A DNA stretch of 64,000 nucleotides, from NCBI GenBank assembly GCA_047495785.1, contig JBLDXI010000021.1, positions 1,798,001-1,862,000 on the forward strand, read 5' to 3'. The notes beneath the pieces are model-generated. The model was not told the DNA's origin. It was given only the letters and a program-made list of their open reading frames with translations, and did not search any database. Numbering within the stretch: the stretch's first letter is position 1; each line of letters starts with the position of its first letter. The translations under genes and the position numbers were made by a program. The DNA is from Lepidodermella squamata. Its lineage: Eukaryota; Gastrotricha. Positions 33,336 through 45,452 of this stretch are shown here, piece after piece.

Positions 33336-34094
33336 ATTATGTCTCAATATAACTTTCGCCAACTAGTTATCATATCAAATTGCCTCATTAGTTTTGATCC
33401 GGTGACATATTTTATCCAAGAAAAATATAAAAAAAGAATATAAATAATAAAAAGCGTTGACATGTCAATTCCCTCATTTTATTTTCTCGTTTTCTTTCTC
33501 GGGTATCAATAAGGCGATTTTTCAGAGAAACATAAATTGCGTAGCGACTTTCAATAAAATTACAGCAAGGGTCTCATATTATACAAATCAATCAATCAAT
33601 AATACTTTCTGAAGGTTGAAGATGATTGTCTTTTTGTCATTTTGACTCCAATATACTGGAGAATAAGACCAAATAATCGCCATGAAATAATAACTGACTA
33701 CATTTTTATAATGACAGCTGTACAGCGCCAGTGCGAGATTTTTTCGAAAACATGTCCAATAAACGTCCGTGTCGACAATTTAAGAGCAATCACGCGCAAT
33801 CACTACCGGATTTTTTGTACATTTTTATGAGCTGCTTTTTATCAAGAAGGGCTGAATAATATTATTGTTTGTGGCTTTTTCCGAAAACGCACGTTTTTCT
33901 ATTACAAAAAATGAATGGAACAAAACGAAAGAATTGTGGACTCGAGTCGACAATAATAATCTATTTTAAAATTCGAAAAATGCAACACAACAAAAGATTG
34001 TTAAAAGGTAATACAATAAGGACAGTATTTGAGGCGAAAGTGCCTCGAAATACGTTATATCACAGAAGAAAGACAAGCTCGAGATTAACACCAT
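33336..34094. other. intergenic
   Basis: AT-rich; 3' flanks of the secreted-protein ORF (plus) and the FGFRL1-like gene (minus). Nothing else recognised. Confidence 0.35.
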
Positions 34095-36407
34095 TTACTG
34101 GCGAAGATGATAAGGCGGATAGAGCGACGATGAAGAAGGCGGTTGGTATGCAGGCTGGTTTTGTGGCATCGCATACCCGCCCTGGCCGCTGCCTCCCGAT
34201 GAATTCGGCGTCAGCGTACCGCCTGTGCTGCCGTTCGGAATCGTCGCGAACTGTTGCTGCTGAGTGTACTGCGTTTGTTGCTGCAAGTAGTTGTGAGGGC
34301 CGCTGAAATGCGATCCTGATACGCTGTTCTGCTCGGGGTAGTTGCCAGCCAACATTCCGAAGTGGCCCATTTGAGGCGTCGCGTTGCCCATCAAAGGCCG
34401 CATGACCTTAGGAGTGCACGGCACGTTTCCGATCAAGGCTGGGTGATTGCCGATGTGAACAGGCAAGTAACCAGTACCAGTGCCAGTTGTTGAGCTGTTA
34501 CCGCCTCCGCGCTTCATCGCCGCAGCTGCAGCAGCCGCCGCCATTTTGGCGCGCTTCGAACCACGCAGATTTCGCCGTCGCACCATGTAGACTACAACGC
34601 CGATCAGTGCAATAAAGACAGCAATAGGAACGCCGATGATGATAGGAAGGCTCGACGATTTGGCCAGCAGAGAATTTTCGGCGTCGTTCAACGAGCCATC
34701 ACCGCGGTCAGAAATCGACGAGCTCGACGCCACCAACAGCACAATGTCGCGAGTTTGAAGGCCGTAAGCATTCGACGCCAAACAAGTGTAAGCACCGTCG
34801 TCCTTAGGCGTAACGTTCGATAGGACCAAACGTTTGACGTAAGTGCCATCGCGCAGTGTTTCCATGTCGTTTTGGCTGCTTTCGAGGATGGCGTATTTCT
34901 CACCCTTGATAATTTCGAACATGTTGGCGTTCTTGTACACAGATTTACGATCGGACAGGATCGACTCGTCAACGATGCGGCGGAACCATTTGACGTTTGG
35001 CCGCCCGGCAGCGGATTGAACCTTGCATTCGAGAGTCGCCGTTTCACCAACATTGGTCGCAATTCGAATCGGGGTGTTAGAATTTCCCGGTAAAATTCGC
35101 GGCTCCTTGAAAGAAGGGTCGATGACGTTGACTTCGAACGTTCTTTCGATGCTGCCGTACAGATCTTCAGCTTTGCACCGGTACGAACCCGAGTCAGACG
35201 GTTGTAGTCGGGTCAGTTCGATGGCGCCGGCGTTTGCGCTCAGCACTTCGCGGCCATCCTTGTACCATGCGTAGACCGGAACAGCGGTTGGGCTTTCGGC
35301 CTGGCACGATAGGGTCAAGTCAGAGCCGACCATGACTTCGTAATTGCTTGGCACATTGGCCTGCACGAAGTAAGGCAGTCGATCGCCAGCGGCACCGCCA
35401 GCTGATTGCGCAGAATTGCCAGTCGACGAGAAGTTGGCTGGAAAAGCAAATAAGCAAAAGTTTAATTTTCGTTATTCAATTTAGCTTCCTTCTTCACTGT
35501 CAATGACCCGGATGACATTTGTGGCTTAACGAATCGCTTAGGATTAGCCGGCTGCAAGTGCGGTTACGCAAGCTATAAAATCGATCGCATTATTGGCGCA
35601 TGAAATCACTCTTGATGGCTTAATTGCATCAGCCCGATAAAGCCGCTAATGGATCGCCTTCGCACCTATAAGCCTGAGTAAATACTGCAATGGCGCGCTC
35701 CCATTCAATCCCGAACCATGAGAAAAACACTCAAACACTAACCTTTGACGAAAAGTCGGAACACGTACTCGCGACTGCCAAAGCCATTCGTGCCGCGGCA
35801 TCGGTAAGTACCCGAATCCAAATAATCGAGCTTCCGAATAATAATTTCTGAAAGAATTGAAACGTTAAAAATAAAAAAAATTAAACAAAATCGGTAAAAA
35901 ATACTTTGCTTTTTCTTTGCGAAAGAAATCGTGTCGTCGACGAGAGCCGCTTCATGAACGGGCATGTCATTTTTCAGCCACTCGTATTTGACAGCAGCGC
36001 CGACGATGGGACATTCGAATTCGATCGTGTCACCAGCGTTTCGCCGGGTATCTTCGCGGTCGCGATTCACGGTTAGTCTGGGCGGTTCTGTTGCATAATA
36101 AAAGATCATAGATTAATGATAATATTGCGCCAAATCAGCTATAGTAGGTGTGGTTCGAATTATCGCGCATCTATAACGCGCCACATGTGCGAAAATCAGC
36201 GTGCGAAGCACTAGAAACAGGTTCTTCGCACCGATGCGAACGAATAGAATTAAAACACGCGTAACCGGGTGCGAAATTAATTACGCAACCCGACTCGTGA
36301 CTACCAGACTGATGATTATCTAAAATCTTGACAAAAAAATTACCTCGCCCAGCGAAGGAAGATGCGACCAGAATTGGTAAAACGATTAACGCAGCTGCTA
36401 TCCGCAT
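34095..36407 (-). CDS. FGFRL1: FGFRL1-like receptor (three Ig domains, TM, no kinase)
   Basis: Exons 36344..36407, 35905..36087, 35743..35847 and 34095..35437 give 564 aa. The signal peptide (MRIAAALIVLPILVASSFAG) is followed by Ig1 with FECPIVGAAVKYEWLKND and YRCRGTNGFGS. Ig2 has LTLSCQAES...YAWYKDG...YRCKAEDLYG. Ig3 has LECKVQSAAGRPNVKWFRR...DGTYVKRLVLSNV...YTCLASNAYG. A single TM (LPIIIGVPIAVFIALIGVVVYMV, preceding RRRNLRGSKR) and a ~150-aa intracellular tail follow, with an alanine run, Gly/Asn/Gln-rich sequence and YPPYHL at the end; there is no kinase domain. The Ig1 end (TNGFGS) and Ig3 match FGFRL1/nou-darake, which binds FGFs and heparin and modulates FGF signalling. Other Ig/TM families are possible, but the fit across domains is good. 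Confidence 0.8.
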
Positions 36408-39400
36408 TCTGGTCGAATAAATCGACAATAAAAATGAAATCTAAACAAAAATAAAGAGCGTTAACAGGTTAGTTATCAAGCACACGTTAACAATCGGCGA
36501 AAGATTATGATAAATTTGGAGTGTGGCGCTGTCATTTTCCGAGACGCGCTTGCGTGAAGAAGTCACAAGTGTCGTATAAACAACGAATATAACAGAAAGG
36601 CCGGATAGACACCTAATATTTGGTGTAGTTATAAAAGCGCAATTCGGAAGAAATAATAGGCTGAAGGTGACGGCAACAGTTTATAAAACGATGATGACGA
36701 CGTGAGACCGGGGCCCGTGTTGCGAAAGGCAAGCGTGAGGCCAATTAGCACCAGCACCAGACGACAAAACGCTCACGGCACCCGCTGTGCCCAACCGGAA
36801 GCATCACGTTAGCCTGAGATTTCTCTTAAAATGCTCCCCCACAGCGACCGGAAGGTGGACAGAAACACTCGAACGCCAGGGGTCTCACAAACGCACTGGG
36901 AAAGTGCACGTCACACCGTTAAACTTATCAGATGGGTAAAAAACTTATTTCTGCTCTGAGAATTACGAAAGGCGAGGATGGAAGATGCGGCAAGTGTTGA
37001 CTCTGAGGGCGCATGTTAGGATGCAGATGATGGGACGTTGAGGAATAAGGGGTTGAGATGATGAAAGACGACGGTTGCGGCGGATGACCGCATAGGCACA
37101 CGAGTGACCAACAGACAACTAAGAAGGAGGATGATGTAGACAGAGAATGGGGGAGCACATCGTCGTCCCTACTAACAAACACCTAGTGCGCGTTTGTGTT
37201 TGCGTTGTTGCGAAGGCTACGGGTCTTCGCGCACAGTGGTTCAGGAGGAGTCGGGGCGGCGAAGAGATGTTGTGCGAGTGCGCCTATGGCCAAATACTTC
37301 AATCGCCGCAACCCATCATCGGCGAAGCGCCACCCGCCCTGCGCCACGAGTCGGCCGCAACTAGGCTTCAGTTTTGTTAAGCTATAAGCTGCATTAGCCC
37401 GCTAACGCACACACGCACGTTGTATAAATATTATACTATTATTATTATTGTATTTATATTACTCTCCACAGCAGGAGGATTCGGGCGCGAGTTGGGTGCG
37501 CATTGTTGGGATTTAAATGTTTATTCACGTCCGTAATTTGTTCCATTCTACACGTTCTTTTACCGAAAACTAGACAACGAACTAGGCGCGAGCTATGGCA
37601 CAATTGTGCGTAGATGAGGGGACGAGAAAATAATAACCACATAAAATCCGCGATATCCGCTCCTATATCGATATATTTACTACTGCTATCTACAATGCAA
37701 ATCATATAAGCGAGCACCATCGAAAGGTGATGATCGTGAGGCGCTGAAAAATACGCCGTAAATACCGACAAGGTCTAATAACAATAATGGTTTGTAATAA
37801 ATGCGGGTAAAAGGTGTAAGAATCAATCGGCTCATCGCAACGCCGGCGCATTCAAAAACTATCCTCTGGTAAAAAGAAGAGCATACAAACAAATAACAAA
37901 ACAACATCCCCGTGGCGGAGATGCTTGTTTCTTATGATGATCTCTATCATCTCTCGTTATCTCTCGCATTTCTATTTACAACCAGGATTTCTCGCGGAAG
38001 GTGAGAAGTTTCGTATGCAGTGGCAAAAAGATAAGCTGTGAGTTTTTACCATGAGTTGTGCCGAAAAATAACAATCAACGAATTGGCTTATTGCCGATAG
38101 CTATAAGCTTGGTTGAGGCGCATCCCAAGCCGGGACAAATCAGGCATATTATAATCAAGTATGCTTAGGTAAACAGGTAGGATGAGTCCGATAGATTATT
38201 CTGTAAGCAATGGAGAAAATTGGCGTCGCTCTTACGCGCTTAGTGTTTACTGACAACGCGATAACTGAAACTTATTTTAAGCCTTTCTGGTCGATGGCGA
38301 CAATAATAATAATAGTCAGCGCTACTGGTAAGCAAAATTCATTATCGTGTCTTATTTGTTATTTATTTACGGGCAGCGGTAGAGACTGGGCATTTGTTAA
38401 TAAAATTGAACAGGAAATTGTTAGTATTTTTACCAAATTTTGTGATGAAAATTTGTAGCTGCGCCATACTATAAGCAGCGCTGGTTATAATATTAATGAT
38501 AATAATGCGAAATTGGTCAGTAGCTAGGGTGCGGTGATGAATGGCAGATGCGAGCGTGCATCGAGAGCTCGCCGATTATGGCCGTGGTGGTGACGGCAGC
38601 AGCGACAGGCCGAAACAAAAGATCGATCGGAGGCGCCATTAACGCGTCGAGGCTCGAAAAGTGTGGACGATCTTTAGAAGCCTGACAATTAATGACCGAC
38701 TCCCTTGTGTTTTCATTACAACAATGATCATCGGCCGGTCAGCGGATAATCTCATGATGTTATTAGTCGCTGATGGCAATAATAAAAGCGGCGTTGTTAA
38801 TGAGGATTCGGTGCATAATGGCGTCACTAACGCACGACAATGGCGCCAAAAATTGTCATAATTTCAAGAAAAATTCGCCGAAAAACATATGCGAGGCGAA
38901 ATTACGGTTTAACGCGCGTATTGAGGAGATAATTTTCGAATAATCATAATCGGGTGAGTCTGATGAAAGAAGTAAGATGCGCATTCATCCGTGCGACCGC
39001 ACGTCTGTTCATCGCAGGCGCATCATAATACACCTACCAAGACAATGACAGGCTGACCCGTGCCTTCCAGGCGCACGTGTACAGTAGTAAGAAAGTTATA
39101 AGAAAGAAAACGCGACGGCGGTTTTCTGGCCGGCGCAGTTGTCGCGCGCGCACGTGTTCAACAAAACTTGAGCCAAGAAACGATATTAATTGGGCTACTA
39201 ATTGAATGACAGCATATGGGCAGACCTGGACTTTCTTTTCAAAAGTAGAAGTGGGAGAGCAACGGTTAGCTGCTGTACATGCGCGATACGGCATAAATAA
39301 TGGTGTATATGTTTTAAAATTCGCCACTGGGCGCTCCTAATTGTGAAAGGCATGAGCTCAGAATTAGCAATTTGCCTACACCATGGTAGGTCTATGGCAG

Positions 39401-41343
39401 GTTAAGAAAGCAGACGTGACGGCAATCGGTCAACGTCGTGCCATTTTGGCATGTTTATCTGAGATGCGAGCTAACAGATTCGACTACTGCTGTGCGACAT
39501 GATGTTGTACATTTGAGATGATGATGGGCAATATTAACACGGGACGCGTTCGGTTTCACACCCAATTTGCGACAAACCCATTATTAAGCCTGGTCAAGTG
39601 GCAGCTTAGCTCAGGGTGGCCGCGGGCCTGGCTCGCTTGACACGTCCGTCAAGTTGTGTGCTGACCGCGCTCCACCTGCGCGAACTGGTGGAGGAACGAC
39701 ACTTGACGCGGTTTTCTCGAGGCAACCGCGTGAACCGCGTATCGTCACGACGTGTTGTTGAGAGCAGCGTTGAGAGCGCGGCGATTTCGCGTCTCGTCAA
39801 ATGAATCCAGGGCTGTCTGTCGATCGCGAATCGCATCCGCAGATCTGCGGCGCCTGACAAACAGATCATCTCTTTAGCCATCCGTGGCGGTCGGTGCAAG
39901 TTGAAAGGCGCACCTTCGCATTAGGGGGTTCTATAAAAGTTCTCAGCGGGTAAGCTGGCGCCGTGATAGCCACGGCGGACCGCGCAAGATGTCAAAGCGC
40001 GCATACCGCAAGCGCACGTCTTCGTTACTGGAGTCGATTAGAAGATAGTCACAGGCCGTCTTTCATTTTACGTTTAGGCTTAAGGCGGCAATTAGCCATC
40101 CATGACACATCCATGAAACTTGAAAATATATATACGCTTGGTCAATTTGATTTTTCTTTGATGAAGAGAATAGATAATACGGCTTTTGCCTGACACTGTT
40201 GTGATTGAAATTCACCTTGATTGCAGACACGGCGTATAGAGAATATTCGAAAGGTGGTATTTGCTAAGCTTGATTTTCGGGTTGACTTTCGTTTTATATC
40301 GGAACAAAGTACTGTTTTGACCCAGAGGTGAAAAGAAATCGAAAAAACTCGAAGGCAACAGATTGTTAATAAATGCTTAATTTTTACGCCTGCCGCGCAG
40401 CACTTTTTGCACGGGTCTCACTGCCGCGTTCATTTCGCTATATATTTTTTTGCTTTTCCGCCGAAAAAGTTTATCTGTTAACCGGCCAGAATTTAGTCGA
40501 CCCAACCGGCGACCTGACCTATGCGACGTAAGGTCTGCATGACGTACTGTTTTCAGATTTCCAATTTCATTATATGACATTGTATCAACACAGGCGAGTT
40601 TTCAAGAAAGTGCCTTCTAGAGAATGTCACGGGGTCAACGGATCATTGAAATTCGACTGCTCATCAAGTTCGTTAAAGATTCGAATGGAATATGGAAAAC
40701 GATCCAAGAACGCAAAAAACTATTGCGCTATTCATAATCACCTTTACCATGAGTTGAGATAAACAGTAAATATGTCAACATTTTTATAGCAAATGGCTTC
40801 TGTAAAATGATCTCGAACCCAAAAATACCTCTTCAGCCTATTCAATACCTAGGCAACATTTTCTAATTCAAAGAAGTGCGCAAAGCATGAATGTAAAAAG
40901 TACCAACGTCTTTCTTTGGTAAATAAGAGAACGCGCACCTTTGCATGGTAAAAGTTGGCTGGCGGCCCGGATATGTCGTCGCTTCGTCGGGTTGAGTATA
41001 CTGTGTAAAACGCGACACTGAGATACATATATTATGCATATTATTCGGGTGGAAAAAACCAAGACTTGACAGAGCATATACTGATCTAGACTAACTTAAT
41101 GTACTTAATTTACTTAATGTAGCAAAGTGTTTGCTACATCAAGTTTGACGCGTTGATCAAGGTGATGCGTTAATCATTATTAAGTATAACATTCTCTTTT
41201 CGTTATTCATTTATAGGCATTATCTGGGCGCTTTGTTTTGAAATTGCAAATTTGTATTTTTTCGAGCGTATAGCTTTTGAAAAAGGGACAACGCACAAGA
41301 GTCGTCTCCACCACACACCTGTAAAAATATTAGTTAACGTGAA
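36408..41343. other. ~4.9-kb gene-free block upstream of FGFRL1 and stomatin genes
   Basis: Both flanking genes point away, so this is a shared 5' region. No exon could be supported; ORFs in 36.9-40.6 kb show no domain or splice consistency. Composition is unlike the other intergenic DNA: many CG dinucleotides and GCGC-containing words mixed with ATAAT/ATTATT runs (e.g. 37430-37455, 38290-38315). Likely regulatory sequence rather than repeats. Confidence 0.4.
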
Positions 41344-42350
41344 ATGGGCGATCCACAAGCTACAGTAATACATCAAGCTTCCGAGGAAGTCAAAGACAAC
41401 CCTTCGTGTGGCGAATGCTGTTGCAGATGCTGCTCTATCTTTTGGTTCGTGGTCGGGTTGCCGCTTTCGCTAACTTGCGCGTTGAAAGTAATCCAGGAAT
41501 ACGAAAGAGCGGTCCTCTTCAGAGTAGGGTATGGCAAAGCAATATATCAACCTTATTGTTTGTTAACGCATATACTAATTTTAGACGTGTTCGAGGAGCA
41601 GCTTTGGGACCTGGCATAATCACGGTCATGCCTTGCGTTGACAAAATTCGTATAATCGATATGCGCATGCAGACCTACAACGTGCCGCCCCAAGAAATTC
41701 TGACCCGCGATTCAGTTACAGTTTATGTTGACGCCGTTGTGTATTACCGCGTCCAAAATGCAAATACAGCTGCCTTGAAGGTCGAAAATTATGCTTCGAG
41801 CACTCAGCTTGTGGCAAGTACCACGATCCGCACCGTTTTCGGCACCAAAAGTTTGGCTGAAATTTTGTCAGATCGCGAGCATATCAGCCAAACCATAGGT
41901 ACAAATAATCAGAGACGTGTGGTTATGCCCTCACACAAGAATATACTTTTTTACTTATCCAAAGGTCAAATGCTCGACGAAGCCACTGAACCTTGGGGCG
42001 TCAAGGTGGAACGAGTCGAAATCAAAGATGTGCGTTTACCACAAGGAATGCAACGTGCGATGGCCGCAGAGGCAGAGGCAGCTCGGGAAGCCCGAGCCAA
42101 GGTAGTATCGGCTGAGGGTGAGCAGAAAGCCTCCCGAGCTTTGAAAGAAGCAGCCGATATCATTAGCGAATCACCTGGGGCAATGCAGTTGCGTTACCTC
42201 CAGACTCTCCAAGTAATATCGGCTGAGAAAAACTCAACGATATTGTTTCCCATTCCTTTGGAAATGTTACCGGGTTGGTTCATTACAGTCAAAAGGTTGT
42301 TTTGCTTACAAGTTGGTGAATTTTTATTTAGGATATCGAGGCCGGAATGA
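41344..42350 (+). CDS. STOM: stomatin (band 7 / SPFH membrane protein)
   Basis: Exons 41344..41528, 41585..41898 and 41965..42350 give 294 aa. A Cys-rich N-terminus (CGECCCRCC, possible palmitoylation) precedes a membrane hairpin (FWFVVGLPLSLTCALKVI) with the conserved proline, then EYERAVLFRVG. The band-7/SPFH domain carries GPGIITVMPCVDKI, VPPQEILTRDSVTVYVDAVV and YYRVQNANTAAL. It continues with EILSDREHI, WGVKVERVEIKDVRLP and QRAMAAEAEAAREARAKV. LQVISAEKNSTILFPIPLEM is the stomatin C-terminus. Stomatins oligomerise on the inner membrane leaflet and regulate ion channels such as MEC-4/ASIC. The last ~15 residues are uncertain: a following segment (DIEAGMTNLAQ..., to 42440) is open in another frame and could be an alternative last exon. 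Convergent with the Kv gene. Confidence 0.92.
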
Positions 42351-42560
42351 CAAATCTGGCTCAGCTAATGATAAACAAACCGCGTGGTCATAGTGGATAT
42401 GCGAGTTTACGACAAACACTGAAAGATTCCACGATATTCTGAACACTGAACATAATATGAGTTTTTACAAGCTTTTCAAACGGATTCTTAGATAGATTGC
42501 CTGTTTTTTGAACAACGTGCAGTTTAGTTGAATGCGGACAGGGTTTCCCATTCGTCATTA

Positions 42561-45283
42561 TCATTTCGAAGGGCCACTGCGTTGATGAATATTGTTAGTA
42601 CTACCACGCTTTTGGGAAGAGTTTTGACGGGAGGCTCGGTATTTTGCCCCAGTTTTATTTGTTGCCGGTGCATCTTCGTAATCGACCTGTTCCGTATTGG
42701 CAACGCTTGCAGCGACAGGATTTACGCCGACGTGGGGATCAAAGCCCTTTTTTGTCATCTCGTGCATCGAATCATCGTCGGCAATTGTGGTGGCTATATC
42801 CTCGGTAATTTTACCAGTTCTAAAAGCCTCGTCCCAATTTTCTTCACGTTGGAACTGCTTTTTCCAGAAGCGTTCGCGCCTGATGCGTTCTTCTTCGATA
42901 ATTTGCCGGCGATTTTCCTCTTTCTGCTTCTTCAGTTGGTCAAGCTTGTTGGATTCTTGCTTGGCATACTGGTACAGCAAATTGAACCTATTGGAAATGA
43001 GGGGAACCTGAAATTGGAATAAATTCCAAGTTATCAGAAATATTATCTGGATGGCAAACCTGAAGTGACAAGAATAAAACTCCAAGGACGGCGCATAGAG
43101 ATCCGATGATATATCCAGCGGCACTTGTTGGGTACAAGTCTCCATAGCCCACTGATCACGGAATTAAAATTCAAAGTAATATTCAGATAGTCGCACGAAT
43201 TACCTGTCGCCATGGTCACAATCGCCCACCACATACCAATATGCGGCTAAGAAAATATAATTTTATCATCACGATTTTAGCAGGATTTTTAATCATTTTC
43301 CACCTGATAAATATTTGACGTTAAAGATTTTTGACCAGGATCCTTTCCTGAAGTTTGCCACATCTCGGGAATGACGATAATGTATCCAAAAAGCATGACA
43401 AATACGAATACGAGACCGACAAGTAACATCAGTTCCGTAAACCCTCGTTTCAATGTTAGCAACAGCACTCGCATCCATGAATAGCGGGGCGAGAAAAACG
43501 GAATTCGCATCCTTATGATTTGAATCAAATTGTTTTGTATATGAAACAGGCGATTCGATTTTTCGAGAACTCACAGTCGAAATACCCGAAGAATTTCAAT
43601 CGCCAAGTAAACCTTGAGCAAGCTGACGTTGCACCAAAAGTGACCTTGGGAAATTTCGACGAGGGCGAGCGAGAAAAAATTTCCAGCTTCAAATTACTTT
43701 CAATTTATAACATTTGATGAAAATAATTCTAAGCAAATACCGAGGCATATCAGCTCAATGATGTTCGGGGCATTGCACAAAAAGAGCACCTGGAAGAATA
43801 ATCGTCCCAAATAACGTTCAACTATTTTTTATTAGTAAGGCTTACCTTCGAAGGGAAGCAGATAAAACGCAGTATCAGGTCGATGGTAAACCATAAAATA
43901 CAGATGACATCGAACCATCGGAGAATAGGATGTGGATGGGTGAGAAAATAGAGTTTTACGTTACTCAAAGGGTTGCTTGGTTCGTAGCGCAGGCAATGCG
44001 TCGCATTCGTTTCTGCTGTAGGCGGATGCTCAACTCGGAAAGACGTGTCCAATTGGAGCACAAATGATACCGCAAACATGAGAGCAATAATCATGTACAA
44101 GTAGAAGTATAGCTAGAAAACAAAACGTAAAAAAAAGGAAATATAAACGGTAATTTGGCGCTTACATAGCTTCTCCAATTGGTTTCGACTTCGTACAAAA
44201 ATTTATAAAGAGTTCCAAGTTGCAGCATTCCGACGTTCATTTTATCAGCATCCACTTTCTCCGCATTAAACAAGCTTTGAACGATTCGAGTGTTCACCAA
44301 GTGATGTTCGTGCATTCGAAATGCTGTAGTGAAGTAGTTGAACTTTCGAACCCTAATATATCTCGTTCGCATGGAAAATACTTACAATTCATACAGCATT
44401 CAGGTATTGCAGATTGCTCAATGCCCCAAAATTCCAACTCGTCTTTGATGAAATTCCAACACATTGTGTGGGGAACATGCAATGTTCCTGTTCTACATAA
44501 TGGTGTTGACATTGAAGGAAACTGATATTAGAGCGTAAAAAATCACCTGTAGTACTGCAATATATGAGGAAAAATAATCGGATTTCGATCGCAATAAAAC
44601 TCCAAAACCGCGTTGTCGCTGTCATTATTTGGAAATTTATTGTTGTTCACGTCCGAGGCGATGTCACTTGCAGCATCTGATCTAGGCCTAATTAGAGCGG
44701 CAATACTTTCAATTAATTAGTTACCTGCTCCTGACATTTGCAACATTGGCGGTCCCTCATGAACTGCTGATGCGACTGCTTGCCCCAATCGAGTGCCTGA
44801 AATAACAGATAAAACAAGTGCTAGATTTTGTTTCTGCGAATAAGTACCTGCGTGAGATAATATTGGTTCTCTTGGACTGACAAATCGAATGCCTGTGAAC
44901 AATTGCTAGACATGAATGAGCTCTTCATGATCAGCCAAACCTGAAACTACAACAGCAACGTAACCGCTTCGTCTCAATTCTAGCTGTTTTGTATCTACGT
45001 CCTCATCGGGTGGGTTAAAGGCCTTCTTAGTGTGCACCAGCGATGGTCTATGCGCTGCGGATGCGTCGCCCTCAACAAAACTGTTGAATTTCTTACGATT
45101 CGCATTCGCCTGTGCAACTAATGCTGGAGGCCGTTGCGATGGCTGTGGCTTTTTGGGCAGTGGGCTTGGAGGTAACACGTCGTACTCATGCTCTGGGCCT
45201 TCGTTGGATTTGGAATGATGCGATGTTGATACGTTGTGATAGTCACCTTCAAACCTTGAAACTGATGGCTTAGCATTTTCCAT
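42561..45283 (-). CDS. voltage-gated K+ channel, divergent Kv type
   Basis: Exons: 44941..45283, 44848..44892, 44725..44796, 44547..44676, 44386..44492, 44166..44323, 43846..44112, 43741..43789, 43575..43644, 43304..43511, 43204..43246, 43060..43151 and 42561..43007; 676 aa, all phases closing. The N-terminal ~105 aa are Pro/Ser-rich. The T1 domain (AVVVSGIRF...[26 protein letters not shown]...ELEFWGIEQSAI) carries an extra ~45-aa insertion. S1 is YMIIALMFAVSFVLQL. S2 is ICILWFTIDLILRFICF. S3 and S4 are short, S4 being ILRVFRLMRIPFF. The pore MWWAIVTMATVGYGDLYPTS is canonical. S6 ends LFLSLQVPLISNRFNLLY, with QVP in place of PVP. The coiled C-tail is rich in Lys/Glu. A Shaker-superfamily channel; the subfamily (Shaker, Shaw, Shab or a lineage-specific one) is unclear. 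Confidence 0.9.
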
Positions 45284-45436
45284 TTCCTTAAATTATTATA
45301 AACAATTCAATTCACCTCCTTGGCCGACCGGGTTGATGAATGAGGTGCGCAAATTAGTTGTATTCAAATATTTACAAACGAATTGTTGATTTACGCATGT
45401 GATAAATAAATACAGAAAACTCCTCAATGAATGAGT

Positions 45437-45452
45437 CAATAAAATTTTATTG
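45437..45452. terminator. palindromic polyadenylation signal overlapping NOP16 stop
   Basis: CAATAAAATTTTATTG is a perfect 16-bp palindrome, so AATAAA is present on both strands. On the minus strand the NOP16 stop TAA lies within the AATAAA hexamer. Confidence 0.6.

Noticed and set aside
39600-39680. tRNA-like GCTTAGCTCAG-GTGG start
   Set aside because: No matching acceptor stem, anticodon arm or T-loop (GTTCGANNC) at the right distance.
42528-43022. 164-codon plus ORF
   Set aside because: Antisense to the last Kv exon, whose Lys/Glu-rich reading is supported by splicing and homology.
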